From an uncultured Rhodanobacteraceae bacterium (GTDB lineage Bacteria; Pseudomonadota; Gammaproteobacteria; Xanthomonadales; SZUA-5): 64,000 nucleotides of DNA. Of this stretch, positions 26,106 through 36,100 are shown piece by piece. Position 1 is the stretch's first letter. The number at the start of each line of letters is the position of its first letter. The notes beneath the pieces were generated by a model that saw only the letters and a list, made by a program, of their open reading frames with translations, ran no database searches and was not told where the DNA came from. Both the position numbers and the translations under genes were made by a program. The stretch spans positions 59,817 through 123,816 of the forward strand of contig CALEZI010000057.1 in NCBI GenBank assembly GCA_937928755.1. The letters are read 5' to 3'.

Positions 26106-27359
26106 TCAAGTCTCTTCGCTCGCCGATGTTGCCAACGGGGCTGCCGGACCCGTCTGATCGAGTTGCCGAATCTGCAGATCGTCGAACCAGGCCTCGCCGG
26201 CGACTTGCTGCTCCGCCGCTATTCTCGCGTCGAGCACGAGTTGCAGAAGTTGCGCACCGCAGTTCTCATCGGGAACGACAAAGGCAAAACCGAAGTCGCG
26301 CCAACGACTGCTTCCGAGCAAGCGCTCCGATTTGCCGAGGGACGCGTTGGTCTCGACGCAGCTGAGATTCCAGCTCAGGCCCAGGGCCGTGCGCAGATCT
26401 TCGAGTCGCGCCCTGCCGGAAAGCTGGTAATGACCCGGCTTCAACAGCAAAGTCTGCGAGACGTGGCGGAACGGAACCCGGCGGTCATGAAACAACAAAC
26501 GCAGCGCACGTTCGCCCGTATCCGCAGGCGTTGCCAGCAGCACGTCGGCGCCGCGCACCTTGCGTATCGACCACCCCAGCAACGGCCCGTGCCCGGCGCC
26601 ATCGAATCCGCCATCCTGCAGCAAGTTGTCCGCGTAGTCCGGCGCCCTGGCCAGCAGCAACTTGCGCAACTGCGGCCAATCGCGAAGCCGCAGCAGTCGA
26701 TTTGCCAACAAATCGAGTTCGCCCTCGGAAAGCTCACCGCCCGCCCTGGTGATCGCTCGAAACAGGCGCGCGACGTCGGCGGACGAGTTCTCCTGCTTGA
26801 CCAGGCGGTTCATGAACTCCGGTCGCCACGGGGCATCGGCAACCAGGTAGCGCGACAGCGCGCCGACGCCAACCGGACTCAGCGCAATGGTCGACAGCAC
26901 CGGAAACACTTCATCGAGGGTCTGCGGCTCGAATCGCAGCAGACGGTCCATGCGCTTCAACGCCCCATCGAGGTCCCTGTCGTTCAGGGCATGGATCGCC
27001 AACCAGAATTGCGCCGCCGTGTCGCGTGGCGCCGCGGCCACCGCCAGACGCATCAAGGCGTACGCCCGTTCGCGATCCCCTTGTCGCTCGGCAACGGCAC
27101 CGAGCACACGCAGAGCGCGCCCTTCGAAGGGCTGCGTCGCAAGCGCACGGCTTGCCTGATCGACCGCGACGTCAAGCTCGCCCGCGTCCAGCGCACGCTT
27201 TGCCGACAGAACCAAAGCCTCTGGCTGACTGGCGTTCAGCGACAAAGCGCGTTCGGGCATCGGCCGCGCGAGGTAGTCGGCATAGCCGCGAGCGAGCAGC
27301 CAGACCAGAGCCACCGCCAACGCACCAAGTCCGATCATGCGACGCTGCGCAACGGTCAT
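26106..27359 (-). CDS. TPR protein with C-terminal lectin-like domain, exopolysaccharide operon
   Basis: A 417-residue protein with an N-terminal transmembrane anchor (about 7-25). TPR-like helical repeats follow (about 40-235, for example QASRALATQPFEGRALRVLG and AYALMRLAVAAAPRDTAAQF). A C-terminal beta-rich domain (about 245-400) starts LLQDGGFDGAGHGPLLGW and continues with HVSQTLLLKPGHYQLSGRAR and WFDDLQI, which resembles carbohydrate-binding modules of the CBM4/9 fold. This would put a scaffold with a glycan-binding head in the periplasm, in keeping with its place downstream of the Wzc and J-domain genes. The domain call is by eye. It starts at ATG 27359, 66 nt after the J-domain gene. 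Confidence 0.75.
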   Translation of the reverse strand: MTVAQRRMIGLGALAVALVWLLARGYADYLARPMPERALSLNASQPEALVLSAKRALDAGELDVAVDQASRALATQPFEGRALRVLGAVAERQGDRERAYALMRLAVAAAPRDTAAQFWLAIHALNDRDLDGALKRMDRLLRFEPQTLDEVFPVLSTIALSPVGVGALSRYLVADAPWRPEFMNRLVKQENSSADVARLFRAITRAGGELSEGELDLLANRLLRLRDWPQLRKLLLARAPDYADNLLQDGGFDGAGHGPLLGWSIRKVRGADVLLATPADTGERALRLLFHDRRVPFRHVSQTLLLKPGHYQLSGRARLEDLRTALGLSWNLSCVETNASLGKSERLLGSSRWRDFGFAFVVPDENCGAQLLQLVLDARIAAEQQVAGEAWFDDLQIRQLDQTGPAAPLATSASEET

Positions 27360-27425
27360 GCAGGCACCACTGCAAGTCGGGTCAGCAGCGCCGCCCGAAG
27401 TTGCTCCATCGCCGGCAACTCGAGC

Positions 27426-29144
27426 TTAACCATTGTTGCGGGCGACACTGGCGATTCTCGCGTCGCCCTCGTCGACACGAATGGTCCATTCAATGACGCC
27501 GGACTCGGTGACCGCCTTGCGGCCACCGCGGGGGACGTAGGTATCGCGAAATCGCGCACGCACCTTGCCCTGTTCCGCCTCGGCATGCCAGCCAATCTGT
27601 TGAATCTCGAGGAAACGCATTTCCGTAGAGTCAAAGCGCGAACGCATCGGGATCAGTTCGGCGAACCCGGAACTCGCACCGGTAAACAGACGATCGAAGC
27701 GCGCGAGGTCTCCCGCCGCATAGGCCGAGGCAAATTCCTTGACCAGCGCCTCGGCATCGTGCTGCGCGGGAACCGGCAGCGGCAGCTCGACTTCAGCGAC
27801 GCTGGGTGCGCTGAAGGCTTCGGTCGCCTCGACCGTCGCCGCCGCCAGCGATGGCACCGCGTCGACGGGAGGCGCAGCCGGCGGCGGCACTGACGTCGTC
27901 GGCGCTTCAGGTGGACGGCGAGCAGACTCGCTTGCTGTTTCCACCGGCGCGGGCACAGGATCTGGCGAACGCGATGCAAGGGCAGGTTTGTCTGGCTCCG
28001 GCGGCGTCCTGGATGCACTGACCACCATTGTCGGGGTGGGCGCGGACACTACTGATCCCGAGGCGCGCGGGGCTGCAGGCGCCGCTGGCGGATCCGGCGC
28101 GATCTGCTCGGGTACCGTCGCGGCAAGCTGCACTTGGGGCGGCTTGTCCAATGCAACCGATTTCGGTGCTTCCGCAATCGGCACGGCGGCAACCGGCAAT
28201 ACCGCGGCCGGCATGTCGTCCGGTTTCGCAACCGTCGCCGACGCCGCTGGTTCAATGGAATGCACGATGTCCGAGCCCGGCACTCGGGCCGCGATCATCG
28301 GGATATCGCGGCTGATAGATTCTTCACGGACCGGTATCGTGACCACTGATGAAGGCAGCGCGGCAACGCCGTAAGCCACGTTGATCGCTTCAATCTCGCC
28401 ACCTGCCGCAGCTGCGACCGACCCGACGGTGGCGGCAGCGTCAGCATCCGGCGTTTTCGACTCGGGGTACTGGCGAACCGCGAGTGGCTCAGTCGGCGCA
28501 CTTCTGTCGCGCCGATGTTCCGAGAGTTCTCGCTGCGTCGCATTCTGCGCCCAGTAGGTGATCCCGATCATGGCTGCTGCGGCGAGACCCAGGGCGCCCA
28601 GAACCAGCGTCGGCAACCGACGAACCGTCGATCCCGACAACAGCGGACCACCCGGCGTCGGCGCGACGGGGCCGATGCGCCGCATCGGCGCGGGGGTGGC
28701 AGGCGCCAGCATTTGCGTGGAGCGAGGACGGCGATCGTACTCAGCCCGACGATCGGGGGTCTTCAGGTCTTGCCAGGCAACGTTGACCCGATCCGCGTAA
28801 ACCGCTTCCCAGCCATCCTGGTTGCGATCAGGGTGCAACCATTTCATCAGCCAACGATAGTTGTCGCGCAGCCGGTCTTGCGGGGCGTCGCCATCTGCGC
28901 CGAGCACTCGATAGGAATCAGCGCCCGGCGCGAACAGGACCTGTTGCAGGAAGAACACGCATGCTTCGACCAGAGTTTCCGCTGTTTCCCCGGTGGTATC
29001 GAGGGCGCATTGCAGTGCGGCGCCCTCCCCGGCTGCGAGCCGAATTACCAGCGACAAATTCTCCGGGAGCTCCTTTTCGCGCAGTTCGGTTACCAGTCCC
29101 GGCTCCCGAAACACCCCCAGCACCAGATCGAAAACTCTGGACAT
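27426..29144 (-). CDS. Membrane J-domain (DnaJ-like) protein with NTF2-like C-terminus
   Basis: A 572-residue protein. The N-terminal 75 residues have no clear match. A J domain (about 77-140) carries the HPD triad (104-106, LHPDRN), so it can be expected to stimulate an Hsp70 (DnaK). A transmembrane helix (about 178-197) is followed by a long Pro/Ala/Val-rich, low-complexity linker (about 200-445) and a C-terminal NTF2-like fold (about 450-570, with AEALVKEFASAYAAGD and a beta end). The J domain would be cytoplasmic and the rest periplasmic. It begins 3 nt after the Wzc-type kinase stop, so it is co-translated with it; a role in folding or assembling export machinery is inference. Confidence 0.8.
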   Translation of the reverse strand: MSRVFDLVLGVFREPGLVTELREKELPENLSLVIRLAAGEGAALQCALDTTGETAETLVEACVFFLQQVLFAPGADSYRVLGADGDAPQDRLRDNYRWLMKWLHPDRNQDGWEAVYADRVNVAWQDLKTPDRRAEYDRRPRSTQMLAPATPAPMRRIGPVAPTPGGPLLSGSTVRRLPTLVLGALGLAAAAMIGITYWAQNATQRELSEHRRDRSAPTEPLAVRQYPESKTPDADAAATVGSVAAAAGGEIEAINVAYGVAALPSSVVTIPVREESISRDIPMIAARVPGSDIVHSIEPAASATVAKPDDMPAAVLPVAAVPIAEAPKSVALDKPPQVQLAATVPEQIAPDPPAAPAAPRASGSVVSAPTPTMVVSASRTPPEPDKPALASRSPDPVPAPVETASESARRPPEAPTTSVPPPAAPPVDAVPSLAAATVEATEAFSAPSVAEVELPLPVPAQHDAEALVKEFASAYAAGDLARFDRLFTGASSGFAELIPMRSRFDSTEMRFLEIQQIGWHAEAEQGKVRARFRDTYVPRGGRKAVTESGVIEWTIRVDEGDARIASVARNNG

Positions 29145-29147
29145 GAC

Positions 29148-31442
29148 TCATGCCTTGGTCAGTCGCGGAGCAGAGGCTTCGCCGCCATACGCATAGTACT
29201 GATAGCCGCCGTAATCGCCACCATAACCGTAACCATAACCGGCAACGCGCGCATCGAACTTCGTGATCAGCGCGCCGACGACATGGGCGCGCGCGCCGAA
29301 CAGTCGCTTCAAGGCTTCTTTGGCGGTAGCGATGCGCGTGCCGCCACCCTCGATCACCAACAAGGTGCCGGCCGACAGATTGGACAGGATCGGCGAGTCG
29401 GCCAGCCCCATGATCGGCGGTCCATCGATGATCACCTGGTCGAACTTTTCACTGGCCAGACTCAGCAGCGACACCATCTTCGGGCCCGCGAGCAACTCGG
29501 CCGGATTGGGTGGCAGCGGCCCCGAGGAAATGAAGGTCAGGCGCAGCGTCTTGGTCGGCTTGATCGCTGCGGCCGGCTTGATGCCGCCGGCGAGGAAATT
29601 GCTGAGGCCAACCGTGTTGTCGCTGCCCAAAATACGATGCAACGACGGGTTGCGCAGGTCGGCATCAATCAACAGCACGCGACGACCCAACAACGCAAAG
29701 TTGCGCGCCAACGACAAAGCTGTGGTGGTTTTGCCTTCGCCTGCGGAGGAACTGGTCACCAGCAGCACCTTCGGAACACCCGCTTCGGTGGAGAACTGCA
29801 GCGATGTTCGAACCGAACGATAGGATTCCGAAAACGCCGAACGCGGATCCATGGACGCTTCTTCCGGCGTTACGCCCTCAAGCTTCGGAATCACCCCGAG
29901 CACACCGATGCCCAAGTGTTTCTCGATCTCGTCGGGACGTTTCAGCGTGTCGTCGAGGTACTCGAACAGGAACGCGAGCAAGGCGCCGAGCAGCAACCCC
30001 AATATCAGCGATATCAGGAAGCTCCTGAAAAAATTGGGCGTGAATGGTCCACCCGGCGGCAATGCAGGATCGACAATACTGACGTTATTGGCATTCACGT
30101 CAGCCGCGATGCCAATTTGCTTGAACCGCTGCAGCAAGGCATCGTAAAGCTGACGGTTGGTCTCCACTTCACGCTCGAGCAAGGTCATGCTGCTGAGACG
30201 GCCCTGCGCCTCCAGCAGGTCGGAGGTCAGACGATCGACCTGGTCCTTGAGCATCGTTTCCTTGTCGCGTGCGGCCTGATAGGTGGCCGACACGCTGGAC
30301 TTGATCAGCTGCACTTCCGCTTCCAGTTGTTTGTCGAGGTCGCTGATCTGGCGCTTGATCTGCAGCATCAGTGGATAGTTCGGCTTGAACGTCAGCAGCT
30401 TCTCCTGATACTCCGCATCCAGTTTGGCGCGTGTCGCCCGCAGCGCCTGGATGCCTTCATTCTGCAGCATCAACGGGTGCGAATAAGCACTGACGCCGTC
30501 GGTTTGACGCAACCGCGCCTCGGCGTCGATGCGCTCCTGCATGGCACTGGTCAGTGCCGCATTCAGCGACTCCAGCTCTGCAGTGCGCATCGAGCTGCGC
30601 TCGCCCAGGCTGACGATCTGCTCGGCTTGGGCGAAGTCCGTCAACGCCTTTTCCGAGTCCTGCAGCTTCAGCTTGACCTGTTCCAGGCGATCTCCCAAGA
30701 ACTCGCGAGCGAAAGCGCTGTTGTCGATACGTCGTTCCATGTTGGATTCGATGAAACCCAGCGCCACCGCGTTGGCGACTTTCGCCGACAACGCCGCGTC
30801 GGGACTGTCGAAGTGGACTCTCACCAGTTGTGATTTTGCAATCGGCTCAACCGACAAGCCATTGCGCACCAGACTTACCAATTGCTTGCGTCGTTCCTCG
30901 ATAGTGGCGGTCTTGGGGTTCCGATTGGCAAAACCGAGGATCGACTGCATCAACTTTGCGATCGGTGATGGCGCGCCCATGACTGCGAACACCGGATCTT
31001 CCGGATCGAGATCAGCGGCCACCTTTTCCGCCATTGAACGGCTGCGCAGCAACTGGAATTGGGTTTCGTAGAACTCGAACTGGTTGGTGGGGGTTTCCAT
31101 TGATTCGATCCCCGGCACCTTGACCGCACCGGCCGCGCTCCGCTCAATTTGCAACGTTGCCGTGGCGCGGTAGATCGGCGTCGTCAGCATGGTCAGCATC
31201 ATGCCCGTGAGCAGCACGATGACCAGCACCGACAGCACAGTCCACTTGCGCTTGACGAAAACGCGCCAGTAGTTGAGCAGATCCAGCCCATCATCGTTGG
31301 CGTCTGCGTCCGTTGGACGCATGATCGCCGACAGCGCTTGCATGCGCGGATCGATGGCGGCAAGCTGCTGACCGCGTTGGGCTGGCGCCAGCGGCAAATT
31401 GACGCCATCCGCCGGATCGTTATTGGGTGCTGCTTGCTGCAT
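29148..31442 (-). CDS. Wzc-type polysaccharide co-polymerase and tyrosine autokinase
   Basis: A 764-residue bacterial tyrosine kinase. An N-terminal Wzz domain is bounded by helices at about 63-85 and 460-488, with a large coiled-coil periplasmic part between. The cytoplasmic BY-kinase domain has Walker A SSSAGEGKTTTALS, Walker A' VLLIDADLRNP and Walker B VIIDGPP. The C-terminal tail holds eight tyrosines within about 20 residues (735-755), the typical cluster that is trans-autophosphorylated to control chain length and export. It should be dephosphorylated by the PHP-type phosphatase at 32229-33032 and form the export complex with the Wza-type protein at 31482-32195. All three genes are consecutive in one operon. 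Confidence 0.95.
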   Translation of the reverse strand: MQQAAPNNDPADGVNLPLAPAQRGQQLAAIDPRMQALSAIMRPTDADANDDGLDLLNYWRVFVKRKWTVLSVLVIVLLTGMMLTMLTTPIYRATATLQIERSAAGAVKVPGIESMETPTNQFEFYETQFQLLRSRSMAEKVAADLDPEDPVFAVMGAPSPIAKLMQSILGFANRNPKTATIEERRKQLVSLVRNGLSVEPIAKSQLVRVHFDSPDAALSAKVANAVALGFIESNMERRIDNSAFAREFLGDRLEQVKLKLQDSEKALTDFAQAEQIVSLGERSSMRTAELESLNAALTSAMQERIDAEARLRQTDGVSAYSHPLMLQNEGIQALRATRAKLDAEYQEKLLTFKPNYPLMLQIKRQISDLDKQLEAEVQLIKSSVSATYQAARDKETMLKDQVDRLTSDLLEAQGRLSSMTLLEREVETNRQLYDALLQRFKQIGIAADVNANNVSIVDPALPPGGPFTPNFFRSFLISLILGLLLGALLAFLFEYLDDTLKRPDEIEKHLGIGVLGVIPKLEGVTPEEASMDPRSAFSESYRSVRTSLQFSTEAGVPKVLLVTSSSAGEGKTTTALSLARNFALLGRRVLLIDADLRNPSLHRILGSDNTVGLSNFLAGGIKPAAAIKPTKTLRLTFISSGPLPPNPAELLAGPKMVSLLSLASEKFDQVIIDGPPIMGLADSPILSNLSAGTLLVIEGGGTRIATAKEALKRLFGARAHVVGALITKFDARVAGYGYGYGGDYGGYQYYAYGGEASAPRLTKA

Positions 31443-31481
31443 TACTAGCTCCTGAAACTGGCATCGGCGCGTTGCCGGACA

Positions 31482-32195
31482 TCAATAAAAGCGAAAAATA
31501 CCGAGAATTGGCACGGCCTTCAGGAACGCGCCCCAAGCCGATTTCGTGCCCGACTGGTCGATCACGATCAAATCGTCACCATAGATGCGAGGATCTTCGG
31601 CATTGCCGCCGCGAATCTGGTTCAAATCGAACGCCGCTGCCATGCGCTGACCGTCGATGACCCTGAAGATGATGACCCCCTCAGGATTTGCCAACTCGGT
31701 GACACCACCGGCTGCAACGATCGCCTGCAAAAGACTGGTCTGGCCGCTGAGCGGATAGATGCCAGGGGTCTTGACGGCACCCTCGATGGTGACTTTCTGA
31801 CTGGTGAAGTCGCTGACGAATACAGTGACCTGCGGATCCTGCAAATAATCGTCGGCGAGCAGCGTGGTGATTTCATCCTCGATCTCGGCCACGGTCCGGC
31901 CAGCCGCGCGGATCGGCCCGAGTAACGGCAACGAAATCATCCCGCGCGAGTTGACCCGCAACGACCGGGTTAGCTCCGGCAATCCGTAGACCTCGATATC
32001 GACCACATCGGCGGCGCCGAGACGATAGTCGGCGACGCCTTCGTAGGTGCCGGAGGCAGAGATCGTGTCCGGTGGCCGCAACTGGTCTGTGGTAGTCACC
32101 ATCTTCGCTTGTCCCTCGCGGACGTCACGCATGGTGTCGGTTGCACATGCGGCGAGGCACAACAAAGCCAGCCACAACCAGACTCTCGAGACCAT
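31482..32195 (-). CDS. Wza-type outer-membrane polysaccharide export lipoprotein
   Basis: A 237-residue protein with a lipoprotein signal peptide (1-16, lipobox LAAC with Cys17). A Poly_export/PES domain follows (about 50-135: YRLGAADVVDIEVYGLPEL, DDYLQDPQVTVFVSDF), then a SLBB repeat (about 137-200: VTIEGAVKTPGIYPL). At 237 residues it is shorter than Wza (about 380), lacking a second SLBB and the C-terminal barrel helix region, which is usual for the short exopolysaccharide export proteins. Its place is the outer membrane with a large periplasmic ring, passing polymer from the Wzc partner. It lies 39 nt before the kinase gene. Confidence 0.94.
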   Translation of the reverse strand: MVSRVWLWLALLCLAACATDTMRDVREGQAKMVTTTDQLRPPDTISASGTYEGVADYRLGAADVVDIEVYGLPELTRSLRVNSRGMISLPLLGPIRAAGRTVAEIEDEITTLLADDYLQDPQVTVFVSDFTSQKVTIEGAVKTPGIYPLSGQTSLLQAIVAAGGVTELANPEGVIIFRVIDGQRMAAAFDLNQIRGGNAEDPRIYGDDLIVIDQSGTKSAWGAFLKAVPILGIFRFY

Positions 32196-32228
32196 TGAAG
32201 CGTTCTCCTTCGGTTACTTCCGCGGGGA

Positions 32229-33032
32229 TTATCGGTTGCGCAGCCAGCGTTGCACAAATTTCCAGGGACTGGTGCCTGCGTTCGTGGCGGCTGCGGCAGG
32301 CTGCAGTTGGTCCGCCGGCAGATTGTCGATCACTGCCCGCGCCCGCTCGCGCACCATTGCCCAAGCCTCGGTGTCGCCGACCTGGCGCGCCGCCAGGGCT
32401 TGCGCCTCGGCCAGCAACGGGGGGCGCCGGTGCACGCTGTGCGCGTCCGACGCGATGATGTGCACGGGTCCTTCATCGATCAATTTCTGCGCCCAGTATC
32501 TGGGCCGTTTGCCGAAGCGTCCAGTCAACGCGCCGGCGGTGATCTGCAGCCAGGCGCCGGCCTTGGCGACGCGCAGGAAGATCGGGTAATGGTCTTCGAT
32601 CCAGGTGAGCCGCTCGGGGTGCGTGATCAGCGGCACGTAACCGTGACTGATGAGTTTGAAGACCTGTTCTTCGAAGCGCGGCGGCGCCACGTGATGCGGC
32701 GGCTCCAGCAGCAGATAGCGCGTGCGGTTGAGCGTCGGGATGCGGTCGGCGCGCAGGCTTTCAAGCAGATCCGGCGCCAGATGCACGTCGGCGCCTTCGA
32801 CCAGGCGCAATGGGATGCCCGCGGTGTCCAGTTCAGACTGCAACGCAGTAATGGCCGCGCGAATGCTCTTCGCGGTGTTCTCGTAGAGCCCGGGATAGAT
32901 GTGCGGCGTGCAGGCGATCGTGTGGATACCATCGGCCACGGCCACGCGCGCCATTGCCAGCGCAGTGGCGAGGTCTGGCGCTCCGTCGTCGATGCCCGGA
33001 AGGATATGGTTGTGCAGGTCAATCATCGCCAA
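32229..33032 (-). CDS. PHP-fold tyrosine-protein phosphatase (CpsB/CapC type)
   Basis: A 267-residue PHP-family metallo-phosphatase. The expected metal ligands are present in DLHNHILPGIDDG (5-17), ACTPHIYPG, EGADVHLAP, ITHPERL and ASDAHSV near the C-terminus. This manganese-type phosphatase class removes phosphate from the tyrosine tail of the cognate BY-kinase, and the kinase gene two positions downstream fits that role. The start ATG is at 33032 (an alternative is 33026). It is the first gene of the exopolysaccharide operon; about 155 nt separate it from the upstream yhdP-like gene, and no clear promoter was identified there. Confidence 0.94.
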   Translation of the reverse strand: MAMIDLHNHILPGIDDGAPDLATALAMARVAVADGIHTIACTPHIYPGLYENTAKSIRAAITALQSELDTAGIPLRLVEGADVHLAPDLLESLRADRIPTLNRTRYLLLEPPHHVAPPRFEEQVFKLISHGYVPLITHPERLTWIEDHYPIFLRVAKAGAWLQITAGALTGRFGKRPRYWAQKLIDEGPVHIIASDAHSVHRRPPLLAEAQALAARQVGDTEAWAMVRERARAVIDNLPADQLQPAAAATNAGTSPWKFVQRWLRNR

Positions 33033-33187
33033 TGACAGTCTGGTTTGTTCGGTCTGATTGCATGGCGCCCGGAAGCCGCAAGCTGCGGTCGTACACGACC
33101 GGCAGGCTGAATGACCGCATCAGTCTGATGGTCGGATTCTGTAACCAAGCTTAACTCAGTTCCATCGAGCACGCCGCATGCCGGCGC

Positions 33188-36100
33188 TCACCCGGCGTCA
33201 AGGGGAACACGTTCGGGTGCACGTCGCGGCGGCGCGTCAGGTCGAATCGGTGTCAGTCGTGCCACCACCGGCTTCTCCCATGATCCGGCAATGCTGTAGT
33301 GGACACGTGACGATCGTTCGATATCGGTACTCTGCTGCACCATGCCCTGCGCCAGAAATCCGGCCGCGGCTCCCGCTGGCCCGGCGGCAAGGCCACCCAA
33401 TACCGGAAGCACGCCGGAGACGTGCGGCGCCACCATCACCTGCTGATCGTAATCGCGCGAGCTCAATCCGGTGCGGCCGATGATCAGCAGGTCGGCCGCC
33501 GGACCGCGGACCGTCAGGTTCTCGGTCCAGGCATTGCCGTCGGCCAACTGGAAGCGCCCCTCGATGCGATCGAAGCTCATGCCCGACTGGAACAGATCGC
33601 GAAAATCGAGTGTCAGCCGCCGCGGCAATTCGCGCAGGCTGAGCAGGCCGAAGATCCGACCTGCCCCCGGATCCACATCCAGAAAACGCCCGTGCCCGAC
33701 CGATACATCGATCGACCCGTTCAAGCGCTCGAGCGCGAACGCATGCGGCGCGCCGCGCCAACGCGCATCGATCACGGCAAGCGTCTGGCCACCGGCAATC
33801 ACGTCGGCAAATCCCAGCCCCTTGAGCATGCGCCCGAGGTCCTCGGAAACCATGCGAATCTTGAAGCGCGACTCGCCGCCCTTCGCCGTCAACCAATCCC
33901 CATTGGCATGAATCTCCAGGTCGGGCGAACGCGACTCGAGCAAGTCGACGCGCAGGCCCGACTCGCTGGCATAGGCCTCCAGACGCGCCTCGCCCAATTG
34001 CGCCATGCCGATGCGCAGATCGCGCGCCCACAGATGCAGCGTGGGCACCATCGCCGGGGTCAGCGTCAGATTCACCGCGCCATCGCCAGGTTCGGGCAGA
34101 TGCAGTCGTTCGAACTGGGCGACGATGGCAGCGGCTCGTTCGCCGGCGGACTCGAAGCGGACGAAACCTTGCGCCGCCGGTCCGTCCAGCGTCAGCAACC
34201 AGGGCCCTTCGCTGCGATCCAGACGCAGCCGCTGCTGCTGCGCCAGCAGCAGATCGATATCGGTCAACACCGGCTCGTTGCTGGGCGACGTGGTGGTCGC
34301 CAGAATCCAGCCTGCCCAACCAGCCAGATCCAGGCCAGCGCTCGCTCCCGACACGCGCAAACCTCGCGCCGGCAGGTCCTGCGCCTGCTCGGGGCCAATC
34401 TGCAACTGACCGCGAAAGACGCTGTCGGGCGTGCCGACCACGGCGAACAATCGCGCCTGGTCACCCACATCGAGACGCAGAACAGGCGCTCCGGTGTTTT
34501 CGCCGGGCAGTTTCACCAGCAATTGCAGCGACGACACCTGCTCTGCCGATTTGCCCAACGGAGCTGGAAATCCGATGCTGGTGCCCTGCAGTTGCGACCG
34601 GTAGCGCACTTCGCTCCACGCCGGGGCGCCCGCATCCGTCTTGCGGTGCACCTTGAGGTCGACGTTCCAGTCGGAACTGCCGTCGACCTGCGCCAGAATC
34701 GTTGCGAGGTCATGGTGCTGGCCGAACAATGCCTGTGCCGAGAGATTGCCATTCAATTGCGCTTCGACCTGCAACGTCGGGTCGACGCAGTAGGCGCCAA
34801 CCGCCAGCCCGAGCGTTGCCTCGCTTCCGGAAGCCAGCAGGTCGAGTCGCTCTGCCGCAAACCCGGCGTCGCTGAACTCGGCGCGGCCGCGCACGTTTTC
34901 GAATTCAAGATCCCACTCGGTATTGGCGAAGTCGACGCCGTCCAGACTCGCCACGCCGTTGACCGTCGTACGACCGAGATCCTTGCGCAGCGGTATCTCC
35001 AGCTTGGCGGCAACATCGGCGGGACCTTGCATGCTCATCCCGAACAGCACCTCGCCGTGCGTGCGCCGCAATGGAGAGTTTTTCAGGAACTGCAGCCAGT
35101 CACTGGCGTCGCCGGTGCCGCCGAGGTCCAGCGTCAGGATCGGGTCCTTGAAGCGGTCGATGCGGCCGCTCGCGTTGAGCACTCGGGCGCCAAGCAGATT
35201 TCCGCTGGCGCGATCGACGATCAGTCCGTCGTTGATGAAGGCGGCTTCTGCCGACAACCCGCGCGCCTCGGGCCAATCCGCGTGGTAATCGAGATCGGCG
35301 CCAGCGATGTTCACCCGCGCCTCGAAGCGCCCTGCATGCCTGGCGAACGGGAAGTCGTGCAGCTGACCGCGAAACACGGCGGTCGCCCCGGCGACCCGCC
35401 CTGCACCCAGCGCACGATCGAGCCAGGCCACTGTTCGCGGCGGCATCTTGTTGATGAACCAGAAGTTCTTGGCGGCCTCAATGTCGGCGCCGGGCACGTA
35501 GAGCGTCGCCTCCAGGGCGGGGCCAGCGACCGAGTCCAGCCCCAGACGCAGCCGGAAATCGGCATCGAACCCGCTGCCGGAAATGCGCGCGTGGGGTACC
35601 TCCACAACCGATCCATCGGGCCCGGCGTGCAGCCCCAGCAACAGGTCGAGCCCGTCGAGGACGATCGGGCCGCGGAAGACGCCGGGGACGGCTACGCTCG
35701 CCGCGCTGGTCGCCACGCGCACGACCACCGCCTCCTGATCGCCCGCCACGTCGAGATCGAGCCCCGCAACTTCTGGCCAGCGTGGGGCCGCTGGCCGCGC
35801 GTGCACGGCGTCGATGCGGCCGTGCCATTGCCAGACCTCGCCTTCGCCGCGCGCCGCCAGCTGGCGCAGAACTCCGCGAGGTTGGGCCGTGTAGACGCGC
35901 GCTCGCAATGCGGCCGGCACTGCTTCCGACATTTGCAGCAGCGCTGCCAGCAATTCGACGGGAAACTCGCTCGCCGCCAACTGCCAACCGCGGTCGCCGC
36001 GATGCAAGCTCAGTTCAGCGGACAAATCGTCGTCGTTCACGCCCTGACCCGCACGCAAATCGACGCGCAAACCGTCGGCGACGCCCTCGCCGCTGACCAG

